Below are positions 15,786-25,142 of a stretch of 46,435 bases of DNA, one piece after another (positions within the stretch are counted from its first letter, which is position 1; each line of letters begins with the position of its first letter). Location of the stretch: the IMG/VR virus record IMGVR_UViG_3300009124_000032, positions 1 through 46,435 of that record, one strand, 5' to 3'. The notes under the pieces were generated by a model. That model did not search any database. It was not told the DNA's origin and saw nothing but the letters and a program-made list of their open reading frames with translations. The stretch comes from a virus. Made by a program: the position numbers and the translations under genes.

Positions 15786-17177
15786 TTATTTATTAGTAGC
15801 AGGTAAAGAGTCTCTGCACAAATACACTTCTGTGGTTATTCCTGTGTTGGTATACACATGTTTTAGACCTTTTACTAGGTATTTCCCTGAAAACATACGA
15901 TCTTTTGGTAGTGTATTCTTGTTCTTTTGCTGTGAAACAGGTATCTTTACCTTAATTACAGCACCTGCAAACAATCTAGTGTTTCCTGGTACTCGAATTG
16001 TTAATGTATGAGTATTCAGTAACATCCAACGCTGAGTTGCATATGATGCTGCATTCAGAATACTTTCACTTTCTTCTTCTGCACCACCATCCATATTGGC
16101 ATTGTCCTGTTGTACCATTTTTGGTAGAATTTTCAAGCGAGTTCTAGTTGGATGCATTTCTAAAAACTCTTCAATTGCATCTACATCATATGGAAATCCT
16201 TTCTCCAATGTAGATGCCTTATCGAATAACCCCATCAGTTGTGTTACGACAGGACCCATTACAGTCCCTTCGGGACCGCCATCACTAGTAGTTGCAGTTG
16301 ATTGTGGTAGCGTACTCATTGTTGGTGCTGCCATCACAATACCAAACGTTGATGTTTTGTATACACCGTTTCTAAGTTTCTCTAATTGGTTTGAACGATC
16401 AGGATACTTAACACTTTCAATCCTATACATGTCATCCACAGGACTATTATCATTTACATTCTTCTGCCCATAGACATACTCATGAATTGGTTGTTGCTCA
16501 CATAACATATCAATGGATACGAAGTTATATCCATTCTTATTATGAAAGAATAAAAACCCTGCTTGTCTTGCAGCAGTTCCATTCTTCTTAACGTTACCAC
16601 TCTTCTTAGAACCCTTAGGTTTACTCAGTCTTGATACTTTATCAGTTAGATAAGCAATACAATCCACAGGTCTCCAATTAGGAGAGATTACATTCATAAA
16701 GGTATGACCTTCAATGAAGATCTCTCTGTTGGGAATTTTTAGATATTTCCTCAACATCTTTTGCACAACATCTTGTTTGCCATTTTTCACACCAAACATA
16801 CCAAATGCTCGGTTTGCTTCGTTGTAATACATTGCTTCTGGTGCAAAGTGTAAGATATACATCTTTGCTCGTTCTTTCTTAATAACAGAACCAATCTTAT
16901 ACATCTTGAATGTTGCTTTACAGCGACCCTCTTTCTTTCCGTCTTCCTGACCAGCAAAGGTTGAGAACTCAATTTCTAGTTTCTCAGTCCCATATAGTCG
17001 AGTGTCTAAGTCAGTAGAATCTAGAATAGCAACATCCAATCTAATAAAGGGTGAATCAATAGATTCAAACCATTGAAACTCACTGATAACTGCTTTAATA
17101 TCTAGTTTTTCCTCTTTACCACCACTACGCAAAAATAGATCTGCTTTTGTAAGTTTAAAGGACTTAGTGTCTGCCAT
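15786..17177 (-). CDS. gp27: Baseplate hub protein gp27-like (463 aa)
   Basis: A gp27/VgrG-type hub protein. The N-terminal beta domain (FKLTKADLFLRSGG to WFESIDSPFIRLDVAILDS) is typical of the tail-hub barrel. It is followed by KERAKMYILHFAPEAMYYNEA and VVQKMLRKYLKI, as in phage late-control D/gp27 proteins. The middle has a Gly/Ser-rich linker around residue 300, and the C-terminus returns to beta structure (TLTIRVPGNTRLFAGAVIKV, then FSGKYLVKGLKHVY). In T4 the gp27 trimer holds the gp5 spike and adapts it to the six-fold tail tube. The gene follows the 1048-aa hub protein with a one-base overlap and precedes cp12. Confidence 0.87.
   Translation of the reverse strand: MADTKSFKLTKADLFLRSGGKEEKLDIKAVISEFQWFESIDSPFIRLDVAILDSTDLDTRLYGTEKLEIEFSTFAGQEDGKKEGRCKATFKMYKIGSVIKKERAKMYILHFAPEAMYYNEANRAFGMFGVKNGKQDVVQKMLRKYLKIPNREIFIEGHTFMNVISPNWRPVDCIAYLTDKVSRLSKPKGSKKSGNVKKNGTAARQAGFLFFHNKNGYNFVSIDMLCEQQPIHEYVYGQKNVNDNSPVDDMYRIESVKYPDRSNQLEKLRNGVYKTSTFGIVMAAPTMSTLPQSTATTSDGGPEGTVMGPVVTQLMGLFDKASTLEKGFPYDVDAIEEFLEMHPTRTRLKILPKMVQQDNANMDGGAEEESESILNAASYATQRWMLLNTHTLTIRVPGNTRLFAGAVIKVKIPVSQQKNKNTLPKDRMFSGKYLVKGLKHVYTNTGITTEVYLCRDSLPATNK
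15787..15794 (-). promoter_or_regulatory. Possible late promoter variant AATAAATA before cp12
   Basis: AATAAATA on the minus strand, 27 nt upstream of the cp12 start, the same spacing as the exact late boxes elsewhere here. It coincides with the last codons of gp27, so it may be chance. Confidence 0.35.
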
Positions 17178-20100
17178 TACGCTATGCTAACAGGTTCGTT
17201 AAAAATTTCTGATGTAAGACCAAACCTGGGTCTGGCGTAATCATTCGCTGGTATTATATATGGAGCACCACTACCACCTGATGATCTAGGAGCAGCAGAG
17301 GCAACAGTATCATTCCCTGGACCACCTTGTGGGGGTAATGTTGCTGCTGTAACTCCACCACCTTGTTTTGCTTCGGCAGTGGCAGCATCTTCCTTCTTCT
17401 GCATAGAAGTAAGTAGATCACTCGTTGATGCTTTACCACCATCCATTATTTTTGCATCCTTAGCATATTGCCCTAAGAGACTCATCTTGCTACCGATGTT
17501 CTCCATGACACTTTCAAAGGTGACAGGTTTCTTTTGTTCTGCATCACTACCTGTTGATGATGTAGTTGCACCCAAAGTATCTGCTGATGTGCCCTGTGAA
17601 GTAGCACTCACACCGTCATGAGCGCCCCAACCCATACCATCAAAGATCTTTTGTTTGCCATCCTTCATGACGATATCACCAGTCTGATATTTCTTATTAG
17701 CATCAAACTTAGGAATACCACCTTTCTTCACTTGCTTCAATGCTGCCATGATCTTGTCAGGAGTCATTGCACTGCTTTGACCTGAATAATGGAACTTACC
17801 ATCCATATTAGGTAGTGACGCAAACTCCTGAGATAATCCTTGCATGAATTCTCTATCAGTCATCTTACCCGCTAACCAGGATTCTGCTCCACGCGCTTTT
17901 AAGTTTGCCTCAATAATAATTTTATCTTGATTAGCAGCATTGTATAGATCTTTATCTGGATCTAAACCTGCCTTTCTTGCTCGTTGAGCAAGGAAACGTG
18001 GAAGTTGTTGATACTTACCTACTGCACCTGATGCCTGACCAATAACCTGAGAAATGGTCATCTTAGTAGCACCTGGAAGAGTGGTACTAGGATACATCGC
18101 TTCATAATTACCACCAGATTCTTTACCAGCAACCAGATTCAACAACGGTGCCCATTTACCACCCGAAGAGAATCCATCCATGGCACTAGCATCTGATGCA
18201 TAGTCTGTCAACATCCCAGTGGATTTACCAAAGAAATCCATAATTGCACCAGTGGACTTATATTGTGCCTCTTCCTGTGTTGCACCCGCCCCAGGGGACG
18301 CGCTAGACACCCCTGAGGGGGATGTAGAGGTGGATCCACTAGGACTGGATACAGTTGTCTTTGCTCCCTTGACTGGTGCTACTGATCCTGATGATTCTGC
18401 TACGGTCGAATCACCACCCATAAATCCTCTCGCCTTAGCGCGAATGATATTACCACCAGATCCTTTCTCTCCGTTCTTAGTGAGGTGCCAGAGATCCCAA
18501 CGTGATCCATCACCACCCCATGCCGTAGGACCATAGTTATCATTCTTAGGAAGTAAACCATCTTTGCCAGATGCTGCCTCAGCATGAGTCATCACATTCT
18601 TAACATTAATATCATTAGGAGACCACCCTCTGTTCTTTGCAATATTAGCAATCTCTTTGGACATTGAAGTGACTTGATCATCACTAGGCCAACGATAATT
18701 ACCTGCCCCGCCTGACATCGCAGCGAGAGACAATCCAATACCTGTACTATTTCTCAAATATGTGTGAGAAACACCACCTCTTTGATCATAAGGGTGTGCT
18801 CGATATACACTACCATCACCTTGAATGATACCGTGATACTTTCCTTTCTGCTTAAAGTTACCACCACCAGCGGTCCAGTGCAAGAACATCTTGCCACCTT
18901 TCGCCATCCTATCCATTCCAGAAAGACGATTCTCTTCCTGTGAACCATCACGACGGTGATTCTTTGTGCCAGATAACTTACCACCCTTAGCAAATGCAGG
19001 CAGACCATAACCGCCTGCTTTCGCCTGCTGCATTCTCATGCCAGTCAGACCATTACCACCCCTGGTTGCAGGAGTGTCAAATGGTACAACGAATGCATCA
19101 CCACCACCAGCACGTTTACCTACCCATTCAGTACCGTGACCGATGAATGATGTAGATCTACCACCATCAAGTGATACAGGATACCCAGATTGTGGACCAT
19201 TGATCCATCCACCACCTGATGCTTTACCAACTTGACCACCTATTGCTTTGCCTTCTAACTTCTCAATTTGTTGTTTGATGGGTTTATCTTTACCCAACAT
19301 CTTTTGAATAAAGTTGAGACTATCAAGTTGCTGCTGTAACTGTTTTGCTGTCTCTTCTTCACCTTTCTCTTTTACTAATTCTGCTACACTTTCGTCGGTA
19401 GGATCTTCATTAAATGCACCAGCAGCGGCAGCAATTGCGCCACCTGCTAAGAATGCTCCTGCTACCCAAAGACCTCTACCTTTAACAAAGGCAAACATTC
19501 CTTTGAATACACCAGTGACAGACTTGAATAGTGTACTAACAAATCCTGAAACACCTTTAACTAATCCACCACCTTTCGCTAGTTTAAAGAATAAACCAAG
19601 ACCTAATTTCGCTACGGCAGCAGGAGCAAATATGAGTCCTAATGCTGTAACAAATTTGATAATACCGAATACACCCTCAAAACTTAATGGGTTATCTAAG
19701 AACTCAATGAGACCGTTAAGTCCCATCTTAACTAATGCACCATAAGTATCAATAAAGAACTTACCAATAGATTTTATTGTTTCTAGTAGTTTCTTTACTT
19801 TCTTGATATTTTGTGGATTACCTAACCATTCCATCAATCCATAAAGGAGTAGTGATTTGAAGATACCACTAAACAACTGAGCAATACCTTCAAAGAAACC
19901 TAATGCCCTTGCAGCAATCTTCTTACTCTTCTCACCAACAGAACTTTTTTCTTTTAATCCCTCTTGCTTACTTTCTGCTTTCTTATCTTGTTCTAGTCCT
20001 GCTGCTCTCTTATCTGCCTTTTCACTCTTCTTTAATAATTTCTTCTCTTCTTTAAGAGCATCTTCACGACTATCGAGCAACCCTTGCTGCAATCCAAGAC

Positions 20101-20323
20101 TTTTCACATAAAAACCCTTGAAGGACTGGTTCATGTCCTCAATTAAGACAGCAATACTGTTGGTAGTCGCACCAAGACTATTGATTGCTTTGATATTTTT
20201 AACATAACCCACTTGGGGTTGAGTGATAGTCTTACCACCAACCTTTACAGTAATACCACCCCCCTTACCTGAAAATGTAGGAGGAGTTACATACTTATAT
20301 AATCTTGCTTTGGTTTCTGCCAT
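17177..20323 (-). CDS. Tail hub/tape-measure-like protein with amidase and muramidase-like domains (1048 aa)
   Basis: Residues 80-135 are a Lys/Glu-rich coiled coil. Residues 138-300 hold several hydrophobic helices, with YGLMEWLGNPQN shared with the adjacent paralogue. Residues 478-613 are an N-acetylmuramoyl-L-alanine amidase (Amidase_2): MFLHWTAGG with ligand H482, MTHAEA with H580 and RWDLWHL with D610. Residues 722-850 look like a lysozyme/transglycosylase domain (LLNLVAGKESGGNY, probable catalytic E735; then ASGAVGKYQQLPRF). A repeated motif (STGAIMDFFGKSTGMLTDYA) lies near 690 and a relative near 935. The enzymes would cut the peptidoglycan glycan-peptide bond and the glycan during DNA entry. 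The gene overlaps gp27 by one base and lies directly after its paralogue. Confidence 0.85.
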   Translation of the reverse strand: MAETKARLYKYVTPPTFSGKGGGITVKVGGKTITQPQVGYVKNIKAINSLGATTNSIAVLIEDMNQSFKGFYVKSLGLQQGLLDSREDALKEEKKLLKKSEKADKRAAGLEQDKKAESKQEGLKEKSSVGEKSKKIAARALGFFEGIAQLFSGIFKSLLLYGLMEWLGNPQNIKKVKKLLETIKSIGKFFIDTYGALVKMGLNGLIEFLDNPLSFEGVFGIIKFVTALGLIFAPAAVAKLGLGLFFKLAKGGGLVKGVSGFVSTLFKSVTGVFKGMFAFVKGRGLWVAGAFLAGGAIAAAAGAFNEDPTDESVAELVKEKGEEETAKQLQQQLDSLNFIQKMLGKDKPIKQQIEKLEGKAIGGQVGKASGGGWINGPQSGYPVSLDGGRSTSFIGHGTEWVGKRAGGGDAFVVPFDTPATRGGNGLTGMRMQQAKAGGYGLPAFAKGGKLSGTKNHRRDGSQEENRLSGMDRMAKGGKMFLHWTAGGGNFKQKGKYHGIIQGDGSVYRAHPYDQRGGVSHTYLRNSTGIGLSLAAMSGGAGNYRWPSDDQVTSMSKEIANIAKNRGWSPNDINVKNVMTHAEAASGKDGLLPKNDNYGPTAWGGDGSRWDLWHLTKNGEKGSGGNIIRAKARGFMGGDSTVAESSGSVAPVKGAKTTVSSPSGSTSTSPSGVSSASPGAGATQEEAQYKSTGAIMDFFGKSTGMLTDYASDASAMDGFSSGGKWAPLLNLVAGKESGGNYEAMYPSTTLPGATKMTISQVIGQASGAVGKYQQLPRFLAQRARKAGLDPDKDLYNAANQDKIIIEANLKARGAESWLAGKMTDREFMQGLSQEFASLPNMDGKFHYSGQSSAMTPDKIMAALKQVKKGGIPKFDANKKYQTGDIVMKDGKQKIFDGMGWGAHDGVSATSQGTSADTLGATTSSTGSDAEQKKPVTFESVMENIGSKMSLLGQYAKDAKIMDGGKASTSDLLTSMQKKEDAATAEAKQGGGVTAATLPPQGGPGNDTVASAAPRSSGGSGAPYIIPANDYARPRFGLTSEIFNEPVSIA

Positions 20324-23300
20324 TTATTTCGTAAGAAGTGGTGATGCGGATGGACTACTAGATCCTCCTCCGCCGCCGCCTGTATTAACTGTATTAGTTT
20401 TCACAACAGGTTGCACAGCAATCATCATATTTGGTTTGCTTGGTTCTTTATCCCGACGAACTTTACTAGTAGACAGAGATTTCAATTTATCTGCTGTTGT
20501 ATTTATCTTACTAGGGGGAGCACTTACCGTAGCAGCAGGTTTTAATGATTCTGCATAAGATGCACCATCAGCAAGAGGTCCAATACCACTCACCTGTGCA
20601 TTTGGCATACTTGTGGTTGTTGGCATAGATGAACCACCCATGACAGAAGTATCCTTAGCATACTGCCCCAATATACCAGCAGACTTCTTGAAGAAATCTA
20701 CAATACTACCAGTTGATCGATATTCTTCTGCTGCTGATGGTTGACCACCACCTGCACCACCACTTTCGGCATTGGTACCACTTTTACCAGAACTAGATCC
20801 ATCGTCAGTAGCAGAAACATCATCTTTACCCGTATCTGTACTAACAGCACCAATGTTTGCTCTCATCCAAGCATTATGAATGGCAGGTGTTCTGCCTTCA
20901 ATATGAGCATGAACATATCCATTACCCATACCAACGGAGTCTTGGATACCGATGATAGTATTAGGTGTAACTTGGTCTCCTACCTTCACTTTAATCCCAG
21001 TCATATGACCAGAACGGAACATAGGACCAGACCCATCTTTAACCCTTACTGCACCCCATCCTTCACCAACAGAATCAACAGTACCAGTAACACCCGCACG
21101 GATAGGATGTCTATCACCCTTAGAGTCAGGTGATGCTGGATTACTCTTCTCAGAGATTAGATAGTCCCTAGGAATACCACCAGAACGAGGTACATTACCA
21201 CCAGGTTTAGGATGATGATGTGGATATGTATCAGCATATCCTTTACCATCACCCATCATTTTGGGAGCGCCAGAAGGTGCTGTGGAGAACACATAGAGAC
21301 CACCACTAGCAAATCTCTTGAATTGTCCCTCACCCTGTGTAGGAATATCAAACTTAGTGACAAGTTTCTTGGAGGTTGTATATCTAGGTTTAGGTAGATC
21401 TTTTTTCTTCTGCGATCCATCTTTCACTATACCACCCACTGCCATCTCAGGGAGATCAGGTGGTTTGATCTCTGCCGTACCATCACCATCATTCTCAGCG
21501 GCACCCATCAATGCCTCCATACCAGGCATTTCGCTCTTAGGATCACGTACAAGTTTCCTTTGTGGGAAATCACCACCAAGTTGCTTAGCAATTGGATCAT
21601 CTATATCTTTTAGACCAGTCTTAGCAAGCAAACCAAGTAGTTGCTCTGCTGCCCACTCACCAGCGAATCCACCAGCAGCACCAGTAATGAAACCAGGAAC
21701 ACCACCAAATGGAGCACCAATAGCAAAACCAGCACTATATCCTAATAAACCACCTAATGCTTTCAGTATAGCGTTGATAGGTGACTCACCAAATACACCA
21801 TAATCTAACAATGCCATGATAGAGGCAATCAGTGTATCAATACCACCAATCTTCATGCTGGATTTCGCAGCACCAAGAAACTCTCGCATGGTCTTGAACC
21901 CAGGATTCTTAAATCCTGATGCCAAGAAACTAACAACAGATTTTCCTGCCGTCTTTACCTGTTGTCCTCTTGGTAACTCAGCAAACTCGGCAATCTTCTT
22001 TGCCTGAGGATTCTTTTCTAATATAGGTTTGATGAAGTCTTTGACTTTTGTAGTTACCTTTGCAGCAAGTGCCTTAGGATTCTTTGCCATTTCGACAACA
22101 TCACCAAGACTTTTCCCTGCTTTCTTACCAAAGTCCCAGATGCCTTGACCCATACCCTTGACACCATCAATCATGGCACCCGCACGAGCACCAAACCAAT
22201 TATTAAGTCTGCCTACCTGCTTTAATGCAAAACTACCACCCTTTTTGAGTTTTGTCTTGGCAACAGCACCCGCATCGACAGCACCACTCCAAAGGTTTCT
22301 GAGAGTGCCTACGACACCCTTGTTCTTTGCTGCTGCTTTTGCAAGTTTCTCACCACCCTCCTCAATGACAACATCAGTAGCAACACCAGTTGTAAGGCGT
22401 TGGGTTGCCTTTTTTTGTGCCTGTTCAAGTTGAAAGGGTGATAAATTTGCTGTTGGTTTTACAGCAGGTGTTGGTGGTTTCTTGAATAGATCATTGATAC
22501 CAGTCGCTGCTGCCCCAAACTTTTTGGTAATCTGACCACGAAGAGCCTTGATTCTCCTAAGTCTCTTCGCTTTCTTTATATCTTTGAGACGTTGCTTTGA
22601 TGTTCTGCCATCTTTACCAATTCTCTTACCTTTCGGTTTTTTTACCTTAGGTCCACACCCCATGGAATCGGCAGCGTCTACCGCCTTGCCGAGACCAAAC
22701 ATAAATTTAGCATCACTTAGCAACTTCCATGGCATTAAGATGCGTGATCCAATGTGGATCGCAGCAAATCCTGCTAAGATTTTGAGAACACCAAACATTT
22801 TGTCGAGACCATTCTCGACCATACTCTTGTCGGGGTCATAACCAAATACATCAGTTATACCGTCCAGAACTGAACCAACACCCCAACGGGTGAACATACT
22901 GGCAAGATTCCAGATACCTTTAAAGAAATTAAATACCTTTGTTATCTTCTCTTTGTTTTTCGGATCGCCTAACCAATCCATCAAACCCATTAAGGCAGGT
23001 ATAGCGACTAACTTAACTAGACCACCAATGAGTAGTGTCATTGGTTTTAGTAGTCCCTTCAACCACCCAAACCTAGACTTCTTTTCCTTCTTTCCTTCTT
23101 CTTTTCCTAATTCGTGTTCACCCTTCTCGTTTAGTGATTCTTGCTTTTTCTCTGCTAATTTATCTTGTTGTAACCCCTTCTGTTTATTCAGTAAATCTGA
23201 CTTTTTTTCAATTATATCTTTTCTATGCTCAGATTCTTTTTCCGATATATCTTTCTCTTGCTCTAAGAATCCAATTGTGGATTCTTGATACATACTAATT

Positions 23301-23458
23301 AATTCTTTGAATTCAGTTAACTGAACTCCAATATTTGTTACAGCACCACCCATACGATTATGGGCAATGGTCATTTTCTTGAATGCCTTGCCCAAATCGT
23401 CAGAACTAACATCAGACGAAGGACTGATGTTAATATATTTTCTAAGAGTTGCTGCCAT
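20324..23458 (-). CDS. Tape-measure-like tail protein with M23-like domain (1044 aa)
   Basis: Residues 55-130 are a long charged coiled coil, followed by hydrophobic helices (LLIGGLVKLVAIPALMG, then LMDWLGDPKN shared with the next gene). A basic stretch lies at 270-312 and a Gly/Ala-rich hydrophobic region at 540-600. Residues 745-860 resemble a LytM/M23 peptidase: HPIRAGVTGTVDSVG, FRSGHMTGIKVKVGDQV and YVHAHIEG (H850, H852). The first zinc-ligand motif is unclear. C-terminal repeats (STGSIVDFFKKSAGILGQYA) match those of the paralogue. Position right after the gp26 chaperone-like genes suggests the tape measure; length 1044 aa would suit a tail longer than 100 nm. It ends one base before the paralogue starts. 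Confidence 0.82.
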   Translation of the reverse strand: MAATLRKYINISPSSDVSSDDLGKAFKKMTIAHNRMGGAVTNIGVQLTEFKELISMYQESTIGFLEQEKDISEKESEHRKDIIEKKSDLLNKQKGLQQDKLAEKKQESLNEKGEHELGKEEGKKEKKSRFGWLKGLLKPMTLLIGGLVKLVAIPALMGLMDWLGDPKNKEKITKVFNFFKGIWNLASMFTRWGVGSVLDGITDVFGYDPDKSMVENGLDKMFGVLKILAGFAAIHIGSRILMPWKLLSDAKFMFGLGKAVDAADSMGCGPKVKKPKGKRIGKDGRTSKQRLKDIKKAKRLRRIKALRGQITKKFGAAATGINDLFKKPPTPAVKPTANLSPFQLEQAQKKATQRLTTGVATDVVIEEGGEKLAKAAAKNKGVVGTLRNLWSGAVDAGAVAKTKLKKGGSFALKQVGRLNNWFGARAGAMIDGVKGMGQGIWDFGKKAGKSLGDVVEMAKNPKALAAKVTTKVKDFIKPILEKNPQAKKIAEFAELPRGQQVKTAGKSVVSFLASGFKNPGFKTMREFLGAAKSSMKIGGIDTLIASIMALLDYGVFGESPINAILKALGGLLGYSAGFAIGAPFGGVPGFITGAAGGFAGEWAAEQLLGLLAKTGLKDIDDPIAKQLGGDFPQRKLVRDPKSEMPGMEALMGAAENDGDGTAEIKPPDLPEMAVGGIVKDGSQKKKDLPKPRYTTSKKLVTKFDIPTQGEGQFKRFASGGLYVFSTAPSGAPKMMGDGKGYADTYPHHHPKPGGNVPRSGGIPRDYLISEKSNPASPDSKGDRHPIRAGVTGTVDSVGEGWGAVRVKDGSGPMFRSGHMTGIKVKVGDQVTPNTIIGIQDSVGMGNGYVHAHIEGRTPAIHNAWMRANIGAVSTDTGKDDVSATDDGSSSGKSGTNAESGGAGGGQPSAAEEYRSTGSIVDFFKKSAGILGQYAKDTSVMGGSSMPTTTSMPNAQVSGIGPLADGASYAESLKPAATVSAPPSKINTTADKLKSLSTSKVRRDKEPSKPNMMIAVQPVVKTNTVNTGGGGGGSSSPSASPLLTK

Positions 23459-23646
23459 TAGAGATAACTTTTACCAGACTGTTGTTTAGACCGTTCTCGT
23501 TCTTCTTCTTGTAAATATGCCAGAAGAAGATTAGTATAAACTTCTCGTTCCCAAGGTATCATGTTTTCCAACTCGGAGAGGGAATACTTATGATGATGCA
23601 TTAAGGCGAAATTAGTCTTGTAGTAATTTTCAAGACTATTATGCAT
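23458..23646 (-). CDS. Small tail-assembly protein at the gp51 position, probable frameshift partner of gp26 (62 aa)
   Basis: A 62-residue charged helical protein with MHHHKYSLSELENMIPWERE followed by VYTNLLLAYLQEEERERS. It sits between gp26 and the tape-measure-like gene, where lambda-like phages place the T part of the G/GT tail-assembly chaperone. Its ATG is 5 nt after the gp26 stop, has no recognisable ribosome-binding site, and its frame is open upstream through the gp26 stop. It lies in the -1 frame from gp26, where a T_TTT_TTC heptamer would allow fusion. T4 gp51 occupies a similar role (hub assembly) but is much longer, so gp51 homology is uncertain. Confidence 0.75.
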   Translation of the reverse strand: MHNSLENYYKTNFALMHHHKYSLSELENMIPWEREVYTNLLLAYLQEEERERSKQQSGKSYL

Positions 23647-23651
23647 CAGGG

Positions 23652-24353
23652 CTATGCGAAAAAAGATGCTAATCCTTCAAGCGTAACTGTATTCATCACC
23701 TTAGTCTTTGGATTCTCAACATCAAACTCATATACGAGTTTAGGCATGGTATCAAAGAATTGTTGAATCAATCCGAACTGTTCATTGTTCATCTGACCAA
23801 GGAAATCCTTTGCTTCCTGTTTAGTAAATGAATCGTAGGTTTCTTCACCTTCATATACTTTCTTGATGCAATTTGCAGCAAGATCAAACACATCATCAAT
23901 ATCAGGTTCGTCTTTCATGTTACGATCAACGAATGATTCCAAAGCGGGATATTTCATTTCCACTTTGACAGTTTCATTAAGTTTAATAATCTTTTTATGT
24001 TCCTTAGGAACAACTACTTCAACTTCTTCCAAGTCAATAGAGACATCAACCTGGGTTTCACCATCATCTTGACAGGTAACCTTAAACTCACTAATTTCAC
24101 CAACTGCCTTGGATCTAATCTTCAAGAATAGATACTCAATTTCAAATGTGGCAAGGTTATCAACTGTTTTAAGGTTAGTACAATCCTTCAAGATAGTCTT
24201 GACTGCTTTAAACATCTCCTTCTCGTTCTGGGTTTCCATAGCAAGATAGAGCAGTTTTTCCTCTTTTACAAGGAAAGGTCTATATATGACCTTTTGACCA
24301 CTGATTGGCATTTTGCACTCATAATCAGGGATAACAAGAGTAGGAAGTGGCAT
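23652..24353 (-). CDS. gp26: Baseplate hub assembly protein gp26-like (233 aa)
   Basis: Matches the T4 gp26/baseplate-protein family: PLPTLVIPDYECKMPISGQ, then YRPFLVKEEKLLYLAMETQ, a hydrophobic FEIEYLFLKIRSKAVGE, and an acidic strand pair (VDVSIDLEEVEVVVPKEHKK). In T4 gp26 acts in assembly of the central hub; by position it equals the G chaperone of lambda-type phages. The last codons TCT TTT TTC GCA TAG contain a T_TTT_TTC slippery heptamer, and a -1 slip there reads RIAL and then the 62-aa ORF. A TATAAATA box lies 22 nt upstream of the ATG, so this begins the late hub operon. Confidence 0.85.
   Translation of the reverse strand: MPLPTLVIPDYECKMPISGQKVIYRPFLVKEEKLLYLAMETQNEKEMFKAVKTILKDCTNLKTVDNLATFEIEYLFLKIRSKAVGEISEFKVTCQDDGETQVDVSIDLEEVEVVVPKEHKKIIKLNETVKVEMKYPALESFVDRNMKDEPDIDDVFDLAANCIKKVYEGEETYDSFTKQEAKDFLGQMNNEQFGLIQQFFDTMPKLVYEFDVENPKTKVMNTVTLEGLASFFA
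23658..23664 (-). promoter_or_regulatory. Candidate -1 ribosomal frameshift site (T_TTT_TTC)
   Basis: The minus-strand heptamer T TTT TTC is in the gp26 frame (Phe231-Phe232), 2 codons before the stop. It has the X_XXY_YYZ form of programmed -1 sites. After slippage translation continues CGC ATA GCC CTG ATG into the 62-aa ORF with no stop, giving a 298-aa fusion. Confidence 0.65.
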
Positions 24354-24374
24354 AGTATGAAATGACGATAAAAT

Positions 24375-24382
24375 TATTTATA
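24375..24382 (-). promoter_or_regulatory. T4-type late promoter box TATAAATA
   Basis: Exact TATAAATA on the minus strand, 22 nt upstream of the gp26 start and just after the gp54-like stop. Confidence 0.75.
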
Positions 24383-24386
24383 CACG

Positions 24387-25142
24387 TTACCCGATACTAA
24401 ACCTCTGAACATCGGGATTACCCGAACCAGCGACTCTTTTACTAACATCTTCATAATTAAAAACTTGTTTTTTGCTCCTACCATTAGATCTCAGTGTTTT
24501 TGGTGATACCTGATCGAAACGATACCTCTCAAAATAGAACTGAACATCCATCTGCAAGAGATTAGTCTGTTCATTATCAAAATTCAGTGTACTGATATTG
24601 GTAGGAAATGCACCATACATCTTCCACACTGCTGTTGCTTGTGAAGGGTGTACACCTGCTGATCTTGGATATCCCTTAGGTTTTAACTTAAAGTTTGCAC
24701 CATGCTCCCACTTAATGATAGACATGTCGGTAACATAGTTATCATAGAATGCCACAGTATTGTCATTATCAGAAGCAGCAGCATTCATCCATTGCTCAAA
24801 AAATTGCCTATGTTGCATATCTTTTGTGACTAAGAATGAAATTGTGATCTCGGAATTAGTCTGCCCTGTCACAAATCGGCGCATCATACCAAAGTTATTA
24901 ACTTCACCAGTCGTAATTGCTCTACTAGGTGCAGTTACAGTAGATGCATAATAATTAATATTTCTAAGAGTTTCTCTTGCACTAGTTTGAACACGTTGAG
25001 ATGTAGTCCCGTTACCTGCAACAGGGTTAAATACTACTGGAACTGGAATAACAATTTGAAACAAATTACTAGTAGCAGGTGCTCCTGCACCAGTCGCTAC
25101 TAAGTCGCGAAAAGCGTTAAATCTGTTAGGACTGTAATTCAT
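24387..25142 (-). CDS. gp54: Tail-tube-fold baseplate protein, probable gp54 (251 aa)
   Basis: Has the tail-tube fold pattern shared by T4 gp19 and gp54: an N-terminal RFNAFRDLVATGAG and FQIVIPVP, a strand loop with YYASTVTAPSRAITTGEVN, ISFLVTKDMQHRQFFEQWMN, then the late strands LLQMDVQFYFERYRF. gp54 starts polymerisation of the tail tube on the baseplate; the length (251 against 320 aa in T4) and the place in the hub operon favour gp54 over the major tube protein, which is normally next to the sheath gene. gp54 is a likely but unproven assignment. The start is 4 bases into the end of the 156-aa gene. Confidence 0.75.
   Translation of the reverse strand: MNYSPNRFNAFRDLVATGAGAPATSNLFQIVIPVPVVFNPVAGNGTTSQRVQTSARETLRNINYYASTVTAPSRAITTGEVNNFGMMRRFVTGQTNSEITISFLVTKDMQHRQFFEQWMNAAASDNDNTVAFYDNYVTDMSIIKWEHGANFKLKPKGYPRSAGVHPSQATAVWKMYGAFPTNISTLNFDNEQTNLLQMDVQFYFERYRFDQVSPKTLRSNGRSKKQVFNYEDVSKRVAGSGNPDVQRFSIG

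Noticed and set aside
18300-18536. Plus-strand frame opposite the amidase protein
   Set aside because: It mirrors the Ser/Pro-rich linker of the real gene and has no independent signal.
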